Notes: generated by a model not told the origin, from the sequence alone. 64,000 nt of DNA from Pseudomonadota bacterium (GCA_027488375.1 JAIYBW010000001.1:248001-312000); one strand, 5' to 3'. Positions 1 to 8,492 are shown, counted from the stretch's first letter. Program-made: numbers and translations.

Positions 1-240
1 TGTCTGATGAAGCTTTTTTTTGAGACGGTCTTTTTTTAACTCCATCTCTTGTTTCTGGATTTTTTGACTTTCTCGGATTCGATCCTGATCATGGGCTTCA
101 GAATTATACTTATTCTCACCTCGACCATCGAAGACATCCTGAGAGCGATTCATTGAGGGACTCGATTCACCAGCTCGTCTTGCCCAACTCGTTTGCAGAA
201 AAAGAAACTGAAGAAAAAATAAACTCATGATTAATTTCAT
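1..240 (-). CDS. Exported protein of unknown function, 3' end outside the window
   Basis: The N-terminal 80 residues are visible. They start MKLIMSLFFLQF, a hydrophobic signal peptide that probably ends near SWA (residue 20). After it comes a polar, strongly charged stretch rich in Arg, Lys, Glu and Gln that looks helical. The start is well supported: AGGAGG lies just upstream on the minus strand, about 5 bases from the ATG. The coding strand runs off the left edge, so total length and function are unknown. No family is recognised. Confidence 0.75.
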   Translation of the reverse strand, partial: MKLIMSLFFLQFLFLQTSWARRAGESSPSMNRSQDVFDGRGENKYNSEAHDQDRIRESQKIQKQEMELKKDRLKKKLHQT

Positions 241-322
241 GAATAACCTCCTGGTTCCAAAATTCTAGGCGAGGAGGAGGAAGGAGCAGATTTAAGATTT
301 TCTAAAAGATGGAGTACCTAAA

Positions 323-610
323 CTAGTTCATTTTATCTTTATCAGTTTCTTCAAAGCAGCAGGAGCCCTCGTGATGCTCTAATTCCTCGGCCAGACTATC
401 CATATAGGCAGCCGTGACTTGGGGACCGTGGCCTAGTGATTGTGAAAGAGATTCACTTAAGGTTGGGACTATGATTTGGATATCTAGTCCCATCTCTTCA
501 AAAAGACTAGCTTGAGCATAAGCGTTATCCATTTCTTCGATGGGGCATTCAAAAAGAAGTTGTTGAGTCTGCTTATCTAAGATCTTAACTTTCAGGATTT
601 CTTTTTTCAT
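323..610 (-). CDS. Small hypothetical protein, 95 aa
   Basis: A short soluble protein starting MKKEILKVKILDK. It is acidic, with a C-terminal stretch of His and two adjacent Cys (HHEGSCCFEE) that could bind metal; that is inference only. There is no signal peptide and no recognised family. It lies upstream of the exported gene at the left edge on the same strand and may share its transcript (82-base gap). The opposite-strand CheY-like gene starts about 50 bases away, so the interval 611-659 should hold divergent promoters. Confidence 0.6.
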   Translation of the reverse strand: MKKEILKVKILDKQTQQLLFECPIEEMDNAYAQASLFEEMGLDIQIIVPTLSESLSQSLGHGPQVTAAYMDSLAEELEHHEGSCCFEETDKDKMN

Positions 611-659
611 AGTGAGATGTTAAATTGATCATTAAACTTTTGTCAAAGACCGGTGAATC

Positions 660-1013
660 ATGGGACTTATTTTATGGATCGATGGAAATACCTTTGCGAC
701 GACTCTTCTGGAGAAGATCTTTAAAAACCAAGCACTTTCCTTTTATTCCCTTCAGAACGTGGATGACTTTTTATATCTAGTTGAGGACTTAAAACCTGTC
801 GTCATTGTCTTAGATTATCCAACTTTATTAAAGAATAAGAGCCGCTTTTTTGAACAATTAAACTCATCAGAATTGTTGAAAACTTTGCCTTTTATCCTTA
901 TTGATGGAATAGAGGGGGAATCAGAACTGCAAAATGTCATTGGCCAGATTAAGCGTCCATTTGACCCCTTTGAAATCCCTAATCAAATAAAAAAAATAAT
1001 CTCCCATCAGTAA
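660..1013 (+). CDS. Degenerate CheY-like receiver domain protein
   Basis: At 117 aa this is the size of a stand-alone receiver domain. The beta-alpha pattern fits: LILWIDGN at the N-terminus, VVIVLDYPT with a candidate phosphoacceptor Asp near residue 52, and a late Lys-Arg-Pro-Phe (residues about 98-101) where receivers carry Lys-Pro. The paired acidic residues that bind Mg in CheY are reduced to one Asp (WIDGN). Phosphorylation is therefore uncertain and it may be a protein-interaction module. No output domain is attached. The call rests on motif pattern, not on an alignment search. Confidence 0.5.
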   Translation: MGLILWIDGNTFATTLLEKIFKNQALSFYSLQNVDDFLYLVEDLKPVVIVLDYPTLLKNKSRFFEQLNSSELLKTLPFILIDGIEGESELQNVIGQIKRPFDPFEIPNQIKKIISHQ

Positions 1014-1034
1014 AAATGAGCTTATAATAATTCT

Positions 1035-1130
1035 ATGAAAAGAGATCAGCTTATTATTGGTGTCGGTATTTTCTTAACACTGCTCGTCTTCGGTTTGACG
1101 ATTTATATGCGAAGTGGTGCTTTCAAATAG
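1035..1130 (+). CDS. Possible 31-aa single-pass membrane microprotein
   Basis: A short ORF encodes MKRDQLIIGVG followed by a continuous hydrophobic stretch (IFLTLLVFGLTIYM) and a basic tail ending SGAFK. This is the profile of a small inner-membrane peptide. A perfect TATAAT lies at 1023-1028, only about 6 bases before the ATG, and no Shine-Dalgarno is visible. If real it may be translated from a leaderless transcript. Its last 57 bases overlap the 3' end of the convergent DnaA-domain gene. It could be chance. Confidence 0.3.
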   Translation: MKRDQLIIGVGIFLTLLVFGLTIYMRSGAFK

Positions 1131-1547
1131 GCCAGTGTTCGTTCTCATCTTAGATTGTCTCAAGTCAAAGCGAGAAACAAAAAAACTTGAAAGATTTTTA
1201 TCTATGACCTTAAGAAGCACATCAACGAGTTCTTGATAGTGCGTGTGTATCCATTGGGCAAAAAAATGATTTGGAACTTCTAAGATTAAGACATTGTCTG
1301 AAATGACAACTGGTTTAGATGGTTTAAACCACTGGTGATGAATTTCAGGTCCTAAGAGGTCCTGAAGCTGGTCAGAAATAATTGACCAAGTATATGATGC
1401 TTTAACCACAGGGTGGGCCAGGTTTATATTTCTTTCTTTTAAACTGGCCTTGCGTTCGATCCAACGTTTTTTTAAATTAGGCTTTAATTTTTTTTTCTTT
1501 TTTTCCATGAGGGCGAAGAAGTTAATCTTTTTCTCACAGGCCTTCAA
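1074..1547 (-). CDS. Orphan DnaA N-terminal (domain I) protein
   Basis: 157 aa. Residues about 52-115 match DnaA domain I in order: WSIISDQLQDLLG, then HHQWFKPSKPVVISDN, then VLILEVPNHFFAQWIHTHY. This corresponds to the E. coli DnaA pattern ending in NRFVLDWVRDKY. There is no AAA+ ATPase and no helix-turn-helix, so it cannot be a replication initiator itself. In DnaA, domain I mediates self-assembly and binds the helicase loader or regulators; a regulatory role here is inference. The N-terminus is very Lys-rich. The start is uncertain: the TTG at 1545-1547 sits 2 bases after the hflX stop, and an internal ATG lies at 1506-1508. It probably belongs to the CoA/hflX transcript. Confidence 0.7.
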   Translation of the reverse strand: MKACEKKINFFALMEKKKKKLKPNLKKRWIERKASLKERNINLAHPVVKASYTWSIISDQLQDLLGPEIHHQWFKPSKPVVISDNVLILEVPNHFFAQWIHTHYQELVDVLLKVIDKNLSSFFVSRFDLRQSKMRTNTGLFESTTSHINRQTEDEQC

Positions 1548-1549
1548 GC

Positions 1550-2881
1550 TTAATTTGAATTATTTTGTTCCCAGATTTTTGATTCAGATGGAGCAAGAAT
1601 GTAGGAATTCAAACCGAGCTGTTGAAAGATAAAATCTGGAATTCGAATTCGATAAAAAATACCTTGCTCATGAGAACTTGTCGTAATGATGTTCGCATTG
1701 CCACGTAGGCGTGAATGGGCCTCGCCGGCCTCATAAGGGATAAAAAGATCATAATGATCTTGTTTTGATAGAAAATAATTAATGACATGATCCCGCAAGT
1801 TTTTCATATCAAGTTCATCATATGAGGAAACGAGAAATGACTGTGGATAATTTCTCATGATAATTCGTGCTCTTACAGGATCATTAAGGAGATCCTTTTT
1901 GTTAAACACAATGAGTTGGTTTTTATCCTCAATTTTTAGCTCTTTTAAGACTTCCTGAGTTACACGTATATGTTTTTGATAATTAGGATCAGAGATGTCG
2001 CAAACAATAAGTAATAAATCTGCTTCTAGAGCAGACTCCAGCGTTGTTTTAAAACCTTGGATAAGTGTATTCGGTAAATTTGAAATAAAGCCAACGGTAT
2101 CAATCATGATCATGGGTGGCTTTGAATCTGGGTTTAGAGTTCTAAAAGTTGAATCGAGTGTGGCAAAGAGTTTGTTTTCCTCAAGGACATTAACTCGACA
2201 AAGGCGATTCATGAGAGATGACTTCCCCGCATTTGTATAGCCAACCAGGGCCGCAGTGACGGCTTGGTTTTGTCTTTTTTTACGTTGTTGTTCTCTCGAT
2301 CTTTGAACTTCTTCAAGTTGTTTCTTGTAGAATTCAATTCTCTCTCGGACCATCCGTCTATCAAGTTCTAATTGTTGCTCACCTTCTCCACCGATAGCCG
2401 CCCCTGAACTTCTTTGCTTTGAAAAGTGCCCCCACATCGCAGTAAGTCGAGGAAGAAGGTATTTAAGGCGGGAAATTTCAATCTGGATTTTTGCTTCTTT
2501 AGTCCTTGCATGATGAGCAAAAATTTCAAGAATCACTGTATTTCTATCGACGACCTCAAGTTTAGTAATCGCTTTAATGTTTCTGACTTGAGAAGCCGTT
2601 AGTTCAAAATCAAAGACGAGGAGCGACGAATCTTGCTCGCGGGCCAGATCGGCAATTTCTTCAAGCTTTCCTTCGCCAAGCATGGTGGCCGGATCGATTT
2701 GTTTTTTATTTTGAATGTACTCTTCACCGGCAACAATACCGAGTGTCCTTAAGAGTTCACGGAGCTCCCTCAAAGAACTGTTGGTTTCAAAAAGAGTTGA
2801 ATGGTTCTCGAATTTATCACAAACGATGGAGACGAGAGTTGCTTTTTGCCCCAGAGGGAGTTTGAATTCTTCGTTATTCAT
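1550..2881 (-). CDS. hflX: GTPase HflX
   Basis: 443 aa, normal for the family. It has the N-terminal HflX domain (about 15-130), a Gly/Arg-rich linker with SGAAIGGEGE (about 159-168) and a coiled linker. The GTPase domain carries the P-loop GYTNAGKS (214-221), G3 DTVGF (261-265) and G4 NKKD (327-330). HflX is a ribosome-associated GTPase that splits stalled or hibernating ribosomes in the cytoplasm. The start codon overlaps the panC stop by 4 bases (ATGA), indicating translational coupling as the distal gene of the CoA operon. The link with pantothenate genes is positional only. Confidence 0.95.
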   Translation of the reverse strand: MNNEEFKLPLGQKATLVSIVCDKFENHSTLFETNSSLRELRELLRTLGIVAGEEYIQNKKQIDPATMLGEGKLEEIADLAREQDSSLLVFDFELTASQVRNIKAITKLEVVDRNTVILEIFAHHARTKEAKIQIEISRLKYLLPRLTAMWGHFSKQRSSGAAIGGEGEQQLELDRRMVRERIEFYKKQLEEVQRSREQQRKKRQNQAVTAALVGYTNAGKSSLMNRLCRVNVLEENKLFATLDSTFRTLNPDSKPPMIMIDTVGFISNLPNTLIQGFKTTLESALEADLLLIVCDISDPNYQKHIRVTQEVLKELKIEDKNQLIVFNKKDLLNDPVRARIIMRNYPQSFLVSSYDELDMKNLRDHVINYFLSKQDHYDLFIPYEAGEAHSRLRGNANIITTSSHEQGIFYRIRIPDFIFQQLGLNSYILAPSESKIWEQNNSN

Positions 2882-3735
2882 GAAATTGTTACCTGTAGAT
2901 TGTCGAGAAGCCTTGTGGTCCCTAATTGATAAACAGCAAGGATGGTGACTTCTTTGGAATTGGTCAGATCTGTGCTTAATGTATCAGCATCCCTTATTTC
3001 AAGATAGTTCCAATTCTTATCTTTTAAAGTTTGTTCAACTTCTTGATTGGCCATTTCGAGGTTCTCTTTTTTACCATCGATTAATTTTTTCAATTTTAAA
3101 AGTGTCTTACTTAAAGTGAGTGAAACTATTTTGTCTTGTTCTGAAAGATATTGATTTCGACTGGAAAGGGCCAGTCCAGATTCTTCGCGAATAATAGGCA
3201 TACCAGTGATCTTGATGGGAAGTAAAAGATCGTTAACCATGTGTTTGATCACAAGATATTGCTGATAATCTTTTAGACCAAAGTATGCTTCCTGCGGCTT
3301 GATGAGATCGAACAATTGAAAAACCACCGTGGAGACACCATCAAAATGACCTGGGCGGATGGCCCCCTCAAGAATCTCAGAGATATCTCCCCTGACGCTA
3401 ACTGTTTGTGCAAAACCAGGAGGATAAATTTCTTCTGCTCTAGCTGGAGCGAAAACAATAACCTTTTTATTTTGATATTCTTTTTCTAAAGCTTCAATTA
3501 AGGCAAGATCCTGTTCCAGGGTTCTTGGGTAGCGATTGAAATCTTCCTGAGGCCCAAATTGTTTCGGATTTACAAAAATGGAAAAATAGACCACATCGTA
3601 ATCAGATAAGGCCCTTTTCAAAAGAGATATATGGCCTGCATGGAGGTTTCCCATGGTAGGAACAAACCCGACTTTTATTTTATCTTTATTACGTTCTGTC
3701 AAAAGTTCTTGAGTCGTTTTGAGAAGTAAAACCAT
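2878..3735 (-). CDS. panC: Pantothenate synthetase
   Basis: 285 aa. It condenses pantoate with beta-alanine using ATP. The nucleotidyltransferase HIGH-type motif is visible as HAGHISLL, preceded by VPTMGNLH. The family blocks FGPQEDFNRYPR, RPGHFDGVSTVV and FGLKDYQQ follow, then SSRNQYLS in the C-terminal half. It starts directly after the coaBC stop (TAG then ATG with no gap) and overlaps hflX by 4 bases. It is part of a compact operon that makes CoA from ketoisovalerate. No panD (beta-alanine supply) is present in the window. Confidence 0.96.
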   Translation of the reverse strand: MVLLLKTTQELLTERNKDKIKVGFVPTMGNLHAGHISLLKRALSDYDVVYFSIFVNPKQFGPQEDFNRYPRTLEQDLALIEALEKEYQNKKVIVFAPARAEEIYPPGFAQTVSVRGDISEILEGAIRPGHFDGVSTVVFQLFDLIKPQEAYFGLKDYQQYLVIKHMVNDLLLPIKITGMPIIREESGLALSSRNQYLSEQDKIVSLTLSKTLLKLKKLIDGKKENLEMANQEVEQTLKDKNWNYLEIRDADTLSTDLTNSKEVTILAVYQLGTTRLLDNLQVTIS

Positions 3736-4962
3736 CTAATTCAGCTCCTCAAACCATTTGACCAGGTATTCACCAACTTCTTTTTTTGTCATAAAACTTG
3801 CCTGAGAAATATTTTCTTTTGTTATAAAATAATACTCACCCTGATCTTTTTGAAATCCTGTGACCTCTGAAGAACCAATAAGACCATTAGAAACTCGATT
3901 GCCAACCATTAGATCGACAGGCTTTCTCATCATTTTCTCTTTGAAAACATCAATTTCAGGACGAGTTTCAGCTGCGAAACTAATAACTTTTTGACCTGGT
4001 TTTGATATGTGAAGAATTTCTTTTAGGATATCTGCTGCTTGATGAAAGCTGAGACTATTTCCTAAATTTTCTTTTTTCATTTTTTCCGTAGCAACATCAA
4101 ACTCGATGTCAGCGATTGCGCCAGTTGAAATATAAAGATCTGAATGAGGAAAAAATTTAAGGGCCGATTCTTTCATAAGCTGAGTCGTTGGTGTTTTTAC
4201 AATTTGAAATAGAGGGTGCCCAGCAAGGTTCTCTATTTCTGATGTGCATTGATGACCTGCTAGGACAGTCACTTCATACCCTTTGGCCAAAAATGCTTTT
4301 GCTACTGATAGACCCATTTTACCAACTGATGGATTCGTGAGGTATCTCACAGGGTCGAGTGGGGCAGCAGTTGCTCCAGCTGTAATAATAACTTTTTTAG
4401 GTTTTCTTAAGATTGGATTGTAGGTTTCAATCAGATCAATGACTGACTCGACTTCGGGGAATTTTCCATCTCCGATATCGCCACAGGCCAGTAAGCCAGA
4501 AGCAGGATTAATAAGACCCACATGAGATTGCTGTGAAAGTTCTGTCAGGTGCTTCTGAGTACGTTCATTTTTTAGCATCTGGGTGTTCATGGCCGGAAAA
4601 AGAAGGATCGGTTTATTTCCCCAGGCAAGGAAAGTGCTAACGAGGAGATCGTTATTTAGACCTAAATTAAGGCGACCAAGGGTATTCGCACTTAAAGGAG
4701 CAATGGCCAATTTGTCGGCCCATTTCGCAAGTTCGATATGAAGGACAGTTTGTTCCTTACTTAGGTTTTTTAATTCAAAATCACTTTGAGGAAGAAAAAC
4801 CTCTTCAACACCAAGATACCTGAATGTTTCAGCCTTTATAAATTCCAGGGCGCCTTGGGTGAGAATGACTTTAACCTGATGTCCATTTTTAACCAGACCA
4901 CGGGCCACATCATACGCTTTATAACTTGCAATGGAGCCAGTCACACCTAGAATGATTTTCAT
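3736..4962 (-). CDS. coaBC: Bifunctional phosphopantothenoylcysteine decarboxylase/synthase
   Basis: 408 aa from the ATG at 4960-4962. The N-terminal flavoprotein decarboxylase (CoaC) begins MKIILGVTGSIASYKAY and has the PAMNTQML block and ASGLLACGDIGDG. The C-terminal synthase (CoaB) has VIITAGATAAPLDPVRYLTN. Together they convert 4'-phosphopantothenate to 4'-phosphopantetheine via cysteine ligation and decarboxylation. An in-frame upstream start at 4989 exists. The chosen ATG overlaps the coaX stop by 4 bases (ATGA) and matches the family N-terminus, so it is preferred. Confidence 0.96.
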   Translation of the reverse strand: MKIILGVTGSIASYKAYDVARGLVKNGHQVKVILTQGALEFIKAETFRYLGVEEVFLPQSDFELKNLSKEQTVLHIELAKWADKLAIAPLSANTLGRLNLGLNNDLLVSTFLAWGNKPILLFPAMNTQMLKNERTQKHLTELSQQSHVGLINPASGLLACGDIGDGKFPEVESVIDLIETYNPILRKPKKVIITAGATAAPLDPVRYLTNPSVGKMGLSVAKAFLAKGYEVTVLAGHQCTSEIENLAGHPLFQIVKTPTTQLMKESALKFFPHSDLYISTGAIADIEFDVATEKMKKENLGNSLSFHQAADILKEILHISKPGQKVISFAAETRPEIDVFKEKMMRKPVDLMVGNRVSNGLIGSSEVTGFQKDQGEYYFITKENISQASFMTKKEVGEYLVKWFEELN

Positions 4963-5702
4963 AAAAGCTCTATTTGAGTTGTCATCCAATATAGCAAAGA
5001 CTCATGGATGAAGTTTTTATTAGTATCTATTTCTATTTTCAGTTTTTGATCTTCAAAAATTTTTTTCCATAAATCACATCCTCCACCCGTAAGAATGACA
5101 TGCTCAATTTGATGGTCCTCTATGAGTTTAAGAGCGAGATAATAAAAAGCGATATAGCTATCCCTCATAGCTTCTGAAGTCTTCTTAGGTAAGAGGGATT
5201 GTATTTCACCTGAGAGGTCAGCATCTTTTAAAAGTTCACCTTGAGTGAATGAGTGCATGTAGTTTTTTAACCCAGGGATGATATATCCCCCTCTGAACCC
5301 CTGTTGAGTGACCACATCTAGTGTTAGGAAAGTTCCTGCATCTAGTAAAAGGCAATTCTTTCTAATTTTTTTATAGATATGAAAAGCTTGAATGAGACGA
5401 TCTTGGCCTAGGGTATGAGAATAGTTAACTGGCATTCCTGCAAAACGCTCTCCACGCCAATATTCTTTTAATTCTGTTATGAGATAACCTTGCTCACGAA
5501 GTTGGGCTATCACTTCGTCTCTCTCTCTCACTTGAGAAAGTACCATACTGGTATTTCCTGATTCCATTTTAAGATCTTTAAGAAAAAGATTCAATTCATT
5601 GATTGGGCAGCTTTTAATAAGTTTCCACTCACCAAAGTGCTTCTGAAAAAGGGCTGCTGTTGGATTTGTGTTCCCAAAATCGAGAGTGACTAGACCTTGC
5701 AT
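4959..5702 (-). CDS. coaX: Type III pantothenate kinase
   Basis: 247 aa. It phosphorylates pantothenate, the first committed step to CoA. The ASKHA-fold signs are an N-terminal LDFGNTNPTAALF phosphate-binding block, GQDRLIQAFH, LLDAGTFLTLDVV and GGYIIPGL, with VILTGGGC near the C-terminus. The first block reads GNTN where typical CoaX has GNT(N/R). The start codon overlaps the panB stop (TAATG). Using CoaX rather than CoaA is common outside enterics; type III kinases are generally not feedback-inhibited by CoA (family knowledge). Confidence 0.9.
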   Translation of the reverse strand: MQGLVTLDFGNTNPTAALFQKHFGEWKLIKSCPINELNLFLKDLKMESGNTSMVLSQVRERDEVIAQLREQGYLITELKEYWRGERFAGMPVNYSHTLGQDRLIQAFHIYKKIRKNCLLLDAGTFLTLDVVTQQGFRGGYIIPGLKNYMHSFTQGELLKDADLSGEIQSLLPKKTSEAMRDSYIAFYYLALKLIEDHQIEHVILTGGGCDLWKKIFEDQKLKIEIDTNKNFIHESLLYWMTTQIELL

Positions 5703-6463
5703 TAGATCCTCTGGTCCTTAAGATATTTTTCGAGATAATTTTTTTTAATCTGATAAAGATCGACGATTGGCGTACAAAACTTTGGTGGAGTTTTAGGGCC
5801 CATTTTTAAAAGATCATTTATGACAAGAACCTGGCCATCAGTTTCTTGGCCTGCACCGATTCCAATCGTAGGTATTTTAAGCATTTTAGTTATTTCTGTT
5901 GCAACTTTCTCATCAACCATTTCAAGCACTATCGCGAAGGCACCGGCCGCTTCGAGTGACTTGGCTTCTTGAATCAGTCTTTCAGCATCAGTCTGATCTT
6001 TTCCATGAGTGTAGTATCCACCAAGCTGATGGACTGATTGGGGTGTCAGTCCAATATGTCCCATGACAGGTATGCCAGTTTGAGTCAGGCGCTCTATCAG
6101 TTTTAATTGATAAGGAAAGGCACCTTCAAGCTTCACGGCTTCGGCTTGAGTGGCTTGAAATATTTTTGTGGCCGAATGAATTCCTTGATTAATAGTGCTG
6201 TATGTTCCAAAAGGAAGATCTACGATTAAAAACTTATTTGGGGCGCCTCTTCTCACGGCTTTGGCAAAAACAGTCATTTCATCAAGGCTTACTTCAACTG
6301 TAGTTTCATAGCCCAGCATAACGTTACCCAAACTGTCTCCAACAAGGATCATGTCGAGATCTAATTGATCAAGTAAGCAAGCTGTCTGGTAGTCATAACA
6401 AGTGAGCACTTGAATTTTTTTTTGCTTCATTTGTCTGATCGTTCGCAAATTAAGTTTTTTCAT
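5702..6463 (-). CDS. panB: Ketopantoate hydroxymethyltransferase
   Basis: 253 aa. It transfers a hydroxymethyl group from methylene-THF to 2-oxoisovalerate, giving ketopantoate. Visible family blocks are LTCYDYQTACLLD, ILVGDSLGNVMLGYETT, the KLEGAFPY region, GHIGLTPQS and IGIGAGQETDGQVLV. A Mg-binding Asp occurs in VGDSLG and the catalytic Glu in VLEMV. It overlaps the upstream reductase-like gene by 4 bases (ATGA) and coaX by a TAATG junction. It is the second gene of the CoA operon. Confidence 0.96.
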   Translation of the reverse strand: MKKLNLRTIRQMKQKKIQVLTCYDYQTACLLDQLDLDMILVGDSLGNVMLGYETTVEVSLDEMTVFAKAVRRGAPNKFLIVDLPFGTYSTINQGIHSATKIFQATQAEAVKLEGAFPYQLKLIERLTQTGIPVMGHIGLTPQSVHQLGGYYTHGKDQTDAERLIQEAKSLEAAGAFAIVLEMVDEKVATEITKMLKIPTIGIGAGQETDGQVLVINDLLKMGPKTPPKFCTPIVDLYQIKKNYLEKYLKDQRI

Positions 6464-7392
6464 TTTGAACCTGAATTTAAATGATTAAATGTTTTGACAA
6501 GGGGAGATGAGCTCCAACGGGACTCAATTTTATTTCTAACAACTTCGGGCTCAGTCGTGGATAATTCTTGATCAAATTTTTTATTTTTGATGTCAGAAAA
6601 TAAGTTCTTCAGATCATTTTTAAATTGTGGATTGATAAGTTTCTCAAATCCTTTTTCTGATCCTATTAGAGCATTAGGGCTAATCATTTGATAGAATTTC
6701 TGAGGGCCCATTTCAACCATGGCATTGACGATCAATTTTAGCTCTTCCCAGCATTCTAGAAAGGCGAGTTCAGGCTCAATTCCATTACTTATGAGTTCAT
6801 TAAACATCTCAGAAGCCGTATAGGGAATGAGTGAGCATAAGAGGCCCTGCTCTGAAAAAAGATCGGCCTGAGTTTCATGAAGAAAAGTTGTTTTAAATGG
6901 ACCTAAGTTTACCCCTAAGGCTAGAGATAAAGAATTTATCCAAGGAAGAAATTCAGTTGATCCATTCCTGTAATGTTCAAGAGAATAGACGGCACCAAGC
7001 CTCCCACACTTCAGATATTGGGCCCTAATTTCTTTTCCAATTGATTTAACAGCATACAGAACGTGATTTAGTTCTGGATACTTAATTTGAAATTCATTCT
7101 GAACAAGGGAAAAGCCATGATTGTAGATGATTGTGGTACCTGGCCGAAACTGGTTTGAATACTTTTCTAAAATTTCAGCATGACTTAAATCTGGGATGAG
7201 CAACACAAAAATTTTATCTTCAAATAAGGCGGGAGATTCAATATCGATAGTGGCATAGCCTAAGGCCAAAGATTCCTGAAATGAGGCAGACTCGGGTCTT
7301 AAAGCGACACGAAATGAAAATCCAGAATCTTTGAGATTTTGGCACCAGGCCTTCGCCTGATTTCCAAAACCAATAATGGTTAGACGCAGCAT
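6460..7392 (-). CDS. IlvC-like (ketol-acid reductoisomerase family) reductase, probable ketopantoate reductase
   Basis: 310 aa from the ATG at 7390-7392; the longer upstream frame runs through the divergent promoter and gene and is rejected. The Rossmann domain starts MLRLTIIGFGNQAKAW. A catalytic-type His92 sits in NHGFS. The knotted C-terminal domain retains the KARI metal ligands Asp177/Glu181 (ADLFSEQ) and Glu213/Glu217 (LECWEELKL). IlvC enzymes can reduce ketopantoate (known for E. coli and C. glutamicum). The gene leads panB-coaX-coaBC-panC, where panE would be expected, so ketopantoate reduction is the likely job. It is more divergent than ordinary IlvC: GFGNQAKAW replaces the usual GYGSQGHAH. 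Confidence 0.75.
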   Translation of the reverse strand: MLRLTIIGFGNQAKAWCQNLKDSGFSFRVALRPESASFQESLALGYATIDIESPALFEDKIFVLLIPDLSHAEILEKYSNQFRPGTTIIYNHGFSLVQNEFQIKYPELNHVLYAVKSIGKEIRAQYLKCGRLGAVYSLEHYRNGSTEFLPWINSLSLALGVNLGPFKTTFLHETQADLFSEQGLLCSLIPYTASEMFNELISNGIEPELAFLECWEELKLIVNAMVEMGPQKFYQMISPNALIGSEKGFEKLINPQFKNDLKNLFSDIKNKKFDQELSTTEPEVVRNKIESRWSSSPLVKTFNHLNSGSK

Positions 7393-7467
7393 AGATATGA
7401 CTATTTTAAAACTCCGCGCTAAAGTTATCATGGGCCATTGAAAGAGGCCATGTCTCGAGGAGTAAAA

Positions 7468-8265
7468 ATGTCTGAATTTCTTAATCGTGCTTTCATGTAT
7501 GGTGAGTCTGTTTTCACCACGATGCGTATGATTGAGGGGGAAATTCAAGACTGGGACGAGCATTTTAAGCGTCTAGAGCAAGGGGCAAAGTTTGTCTTTG
7601 GTCCATTTATAGAGGGAGAAAACTGGGCCATCCTATTAAAAAATCGTATCGAACAGCAACTTTTGACTCAAGAGGGTCAGAAAATATTAAGAATTACTCT
7701 TTTTAGGGAGCAGGAGAGAGGACTCAAGTTTCTTTCTTCTCAATCTATCAAAACACTTAATATTTCTCTCAACTCAGCACCCCTCTATGATTCTAATGAG
7801 TCACATGTTTTTAAACTTAAAACTTTTAGAGTCCATCCACGACCAGATTGGTGGCCGAGTTTTCTTAAGGCCGGAAGTTATCTCGAGTCCATTTTGGCCC
7901 AAAAACATTTCTTGCAAGACGATGAAGATGATTTGCTTTTTTTAAATCCACAAAATGAAATTCTTGAAACGACTATTGCTAATGTTTTTATAGTAAAAAA
8001 TAATTGTCTCTATACACCTGCACTCGGCCCAAACGTGCTAGATGGCATCATGAGAAACAAAGTCATCGAAAGGGGAGTTGATCTTTTTGATGAGATTCAT
8101 GAGACCCCAATTCCTTTAGATCAGTTATTAGCTGCAGAAGTTGTTTTTGGTTGTAATTCAGTGCGAGGACCGTTTTTAATTGGAAGAGTTGATCAACAAC
8201 AATTCTTTCAATCTCAGGATTTTTTAGATAAATTTGATGTTCTGAAAAAGCGAGTTTTTAAATGA
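7468..8265 (+). CDS. pabC: Class IV aminotransferase, aminodeoxychorismate lyase-like
   Basis: 265 aa from the ATG at 7468, which follows a GAGGAG ribosome site. A longer frame from a TTG at 7438 lacks one and is not used. The PLP fold-type IV signs are FMYGESVFTTMR near the start, a likely Schiff-base Lys134 in FLKAGSYLE, the PLP-N1 Glu167 in LETTIANVF, and LDGIMRNKVI. The class includes ADC lyase (folate), branched-chain and D-amino acid aminotransferases. The GES/TTMR N-terminus and length favour the lyase. The downstream gene overlaps by ATGA. Exact substrate is not provable here. Confidence 0.7.
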   Translation: MSEFLNRAFMYGESVFTTMRMIEGEIQDWDEHFKRLEQGAKFVFGPFIEGENWAILLKNRIEQQLLTQEGQKILRITLFREQERGLKFLSSQSIKTLNISLNSAPLYDSNESHVFKLKTFRVHPRPDWWPSFLKAGSYLESILAQKHFLQDDEDDLLFLNPQNEILETTIANVFIVKNNCLYTPALGPNVLDGIMRNKVIERGVDLFDEIHETPIPLDQLLAAEVVFGCNSVRGPFLIGRVDQQQFFQSQDFLDKFDVLKKRVFK

Positions 8266-8492
8266 AATCACTCATCGTCTCATGCCCAAGATGTCAGAAA
8301 AAATTTAATTATTATGACTCAAGTTTTCGGCCATTTTGTTGTGAGAAATGCCGCTTAATTGATCTTGGACAATGGTTAAATGAATCCTATACTGTTCCTG
8401 TGAGTAAATTGACTTTAGAGGAAGCTCAACAGCTTGAGCAATTAATAAATGAAAAAAATCAAAACGACGAAGAAGACGATAAACTCCATTAA
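8262..8492 (+). CDS. yacG: YacG-type zinc-binding gyrase inhibitor
   Basis: 76 aa with the family zinc finger: Cys8-x2-Cys11 and Cys27-x2-Cys30, followed by RLIDLGQWLNESY, the diagnostic YacG block. E. coli YacG binds GyrB and inhibits DNA binding by gyrase. The C-terminus is acidic. It starts inside the stop of the previous gene (ATGA) and its own end overlaps the next gene, so the three form a coupled operon. Confidence 0.9.
   Translation: MKSLIVSCPRCQKKFNYYDSSFRPFCCEKCRLIDLGQWLNESYTVPVSKLTLEEAQQLEQLINEKNQNDEEDDKLH

Noticed and set aside
7393..7563. N-terminal extension of the IlvC-like protein
   Set aside because: It overlaps the divergent gene start and ribosome site, and precedes a perfect Rossmann-fold start (MLRLTIIGFG).
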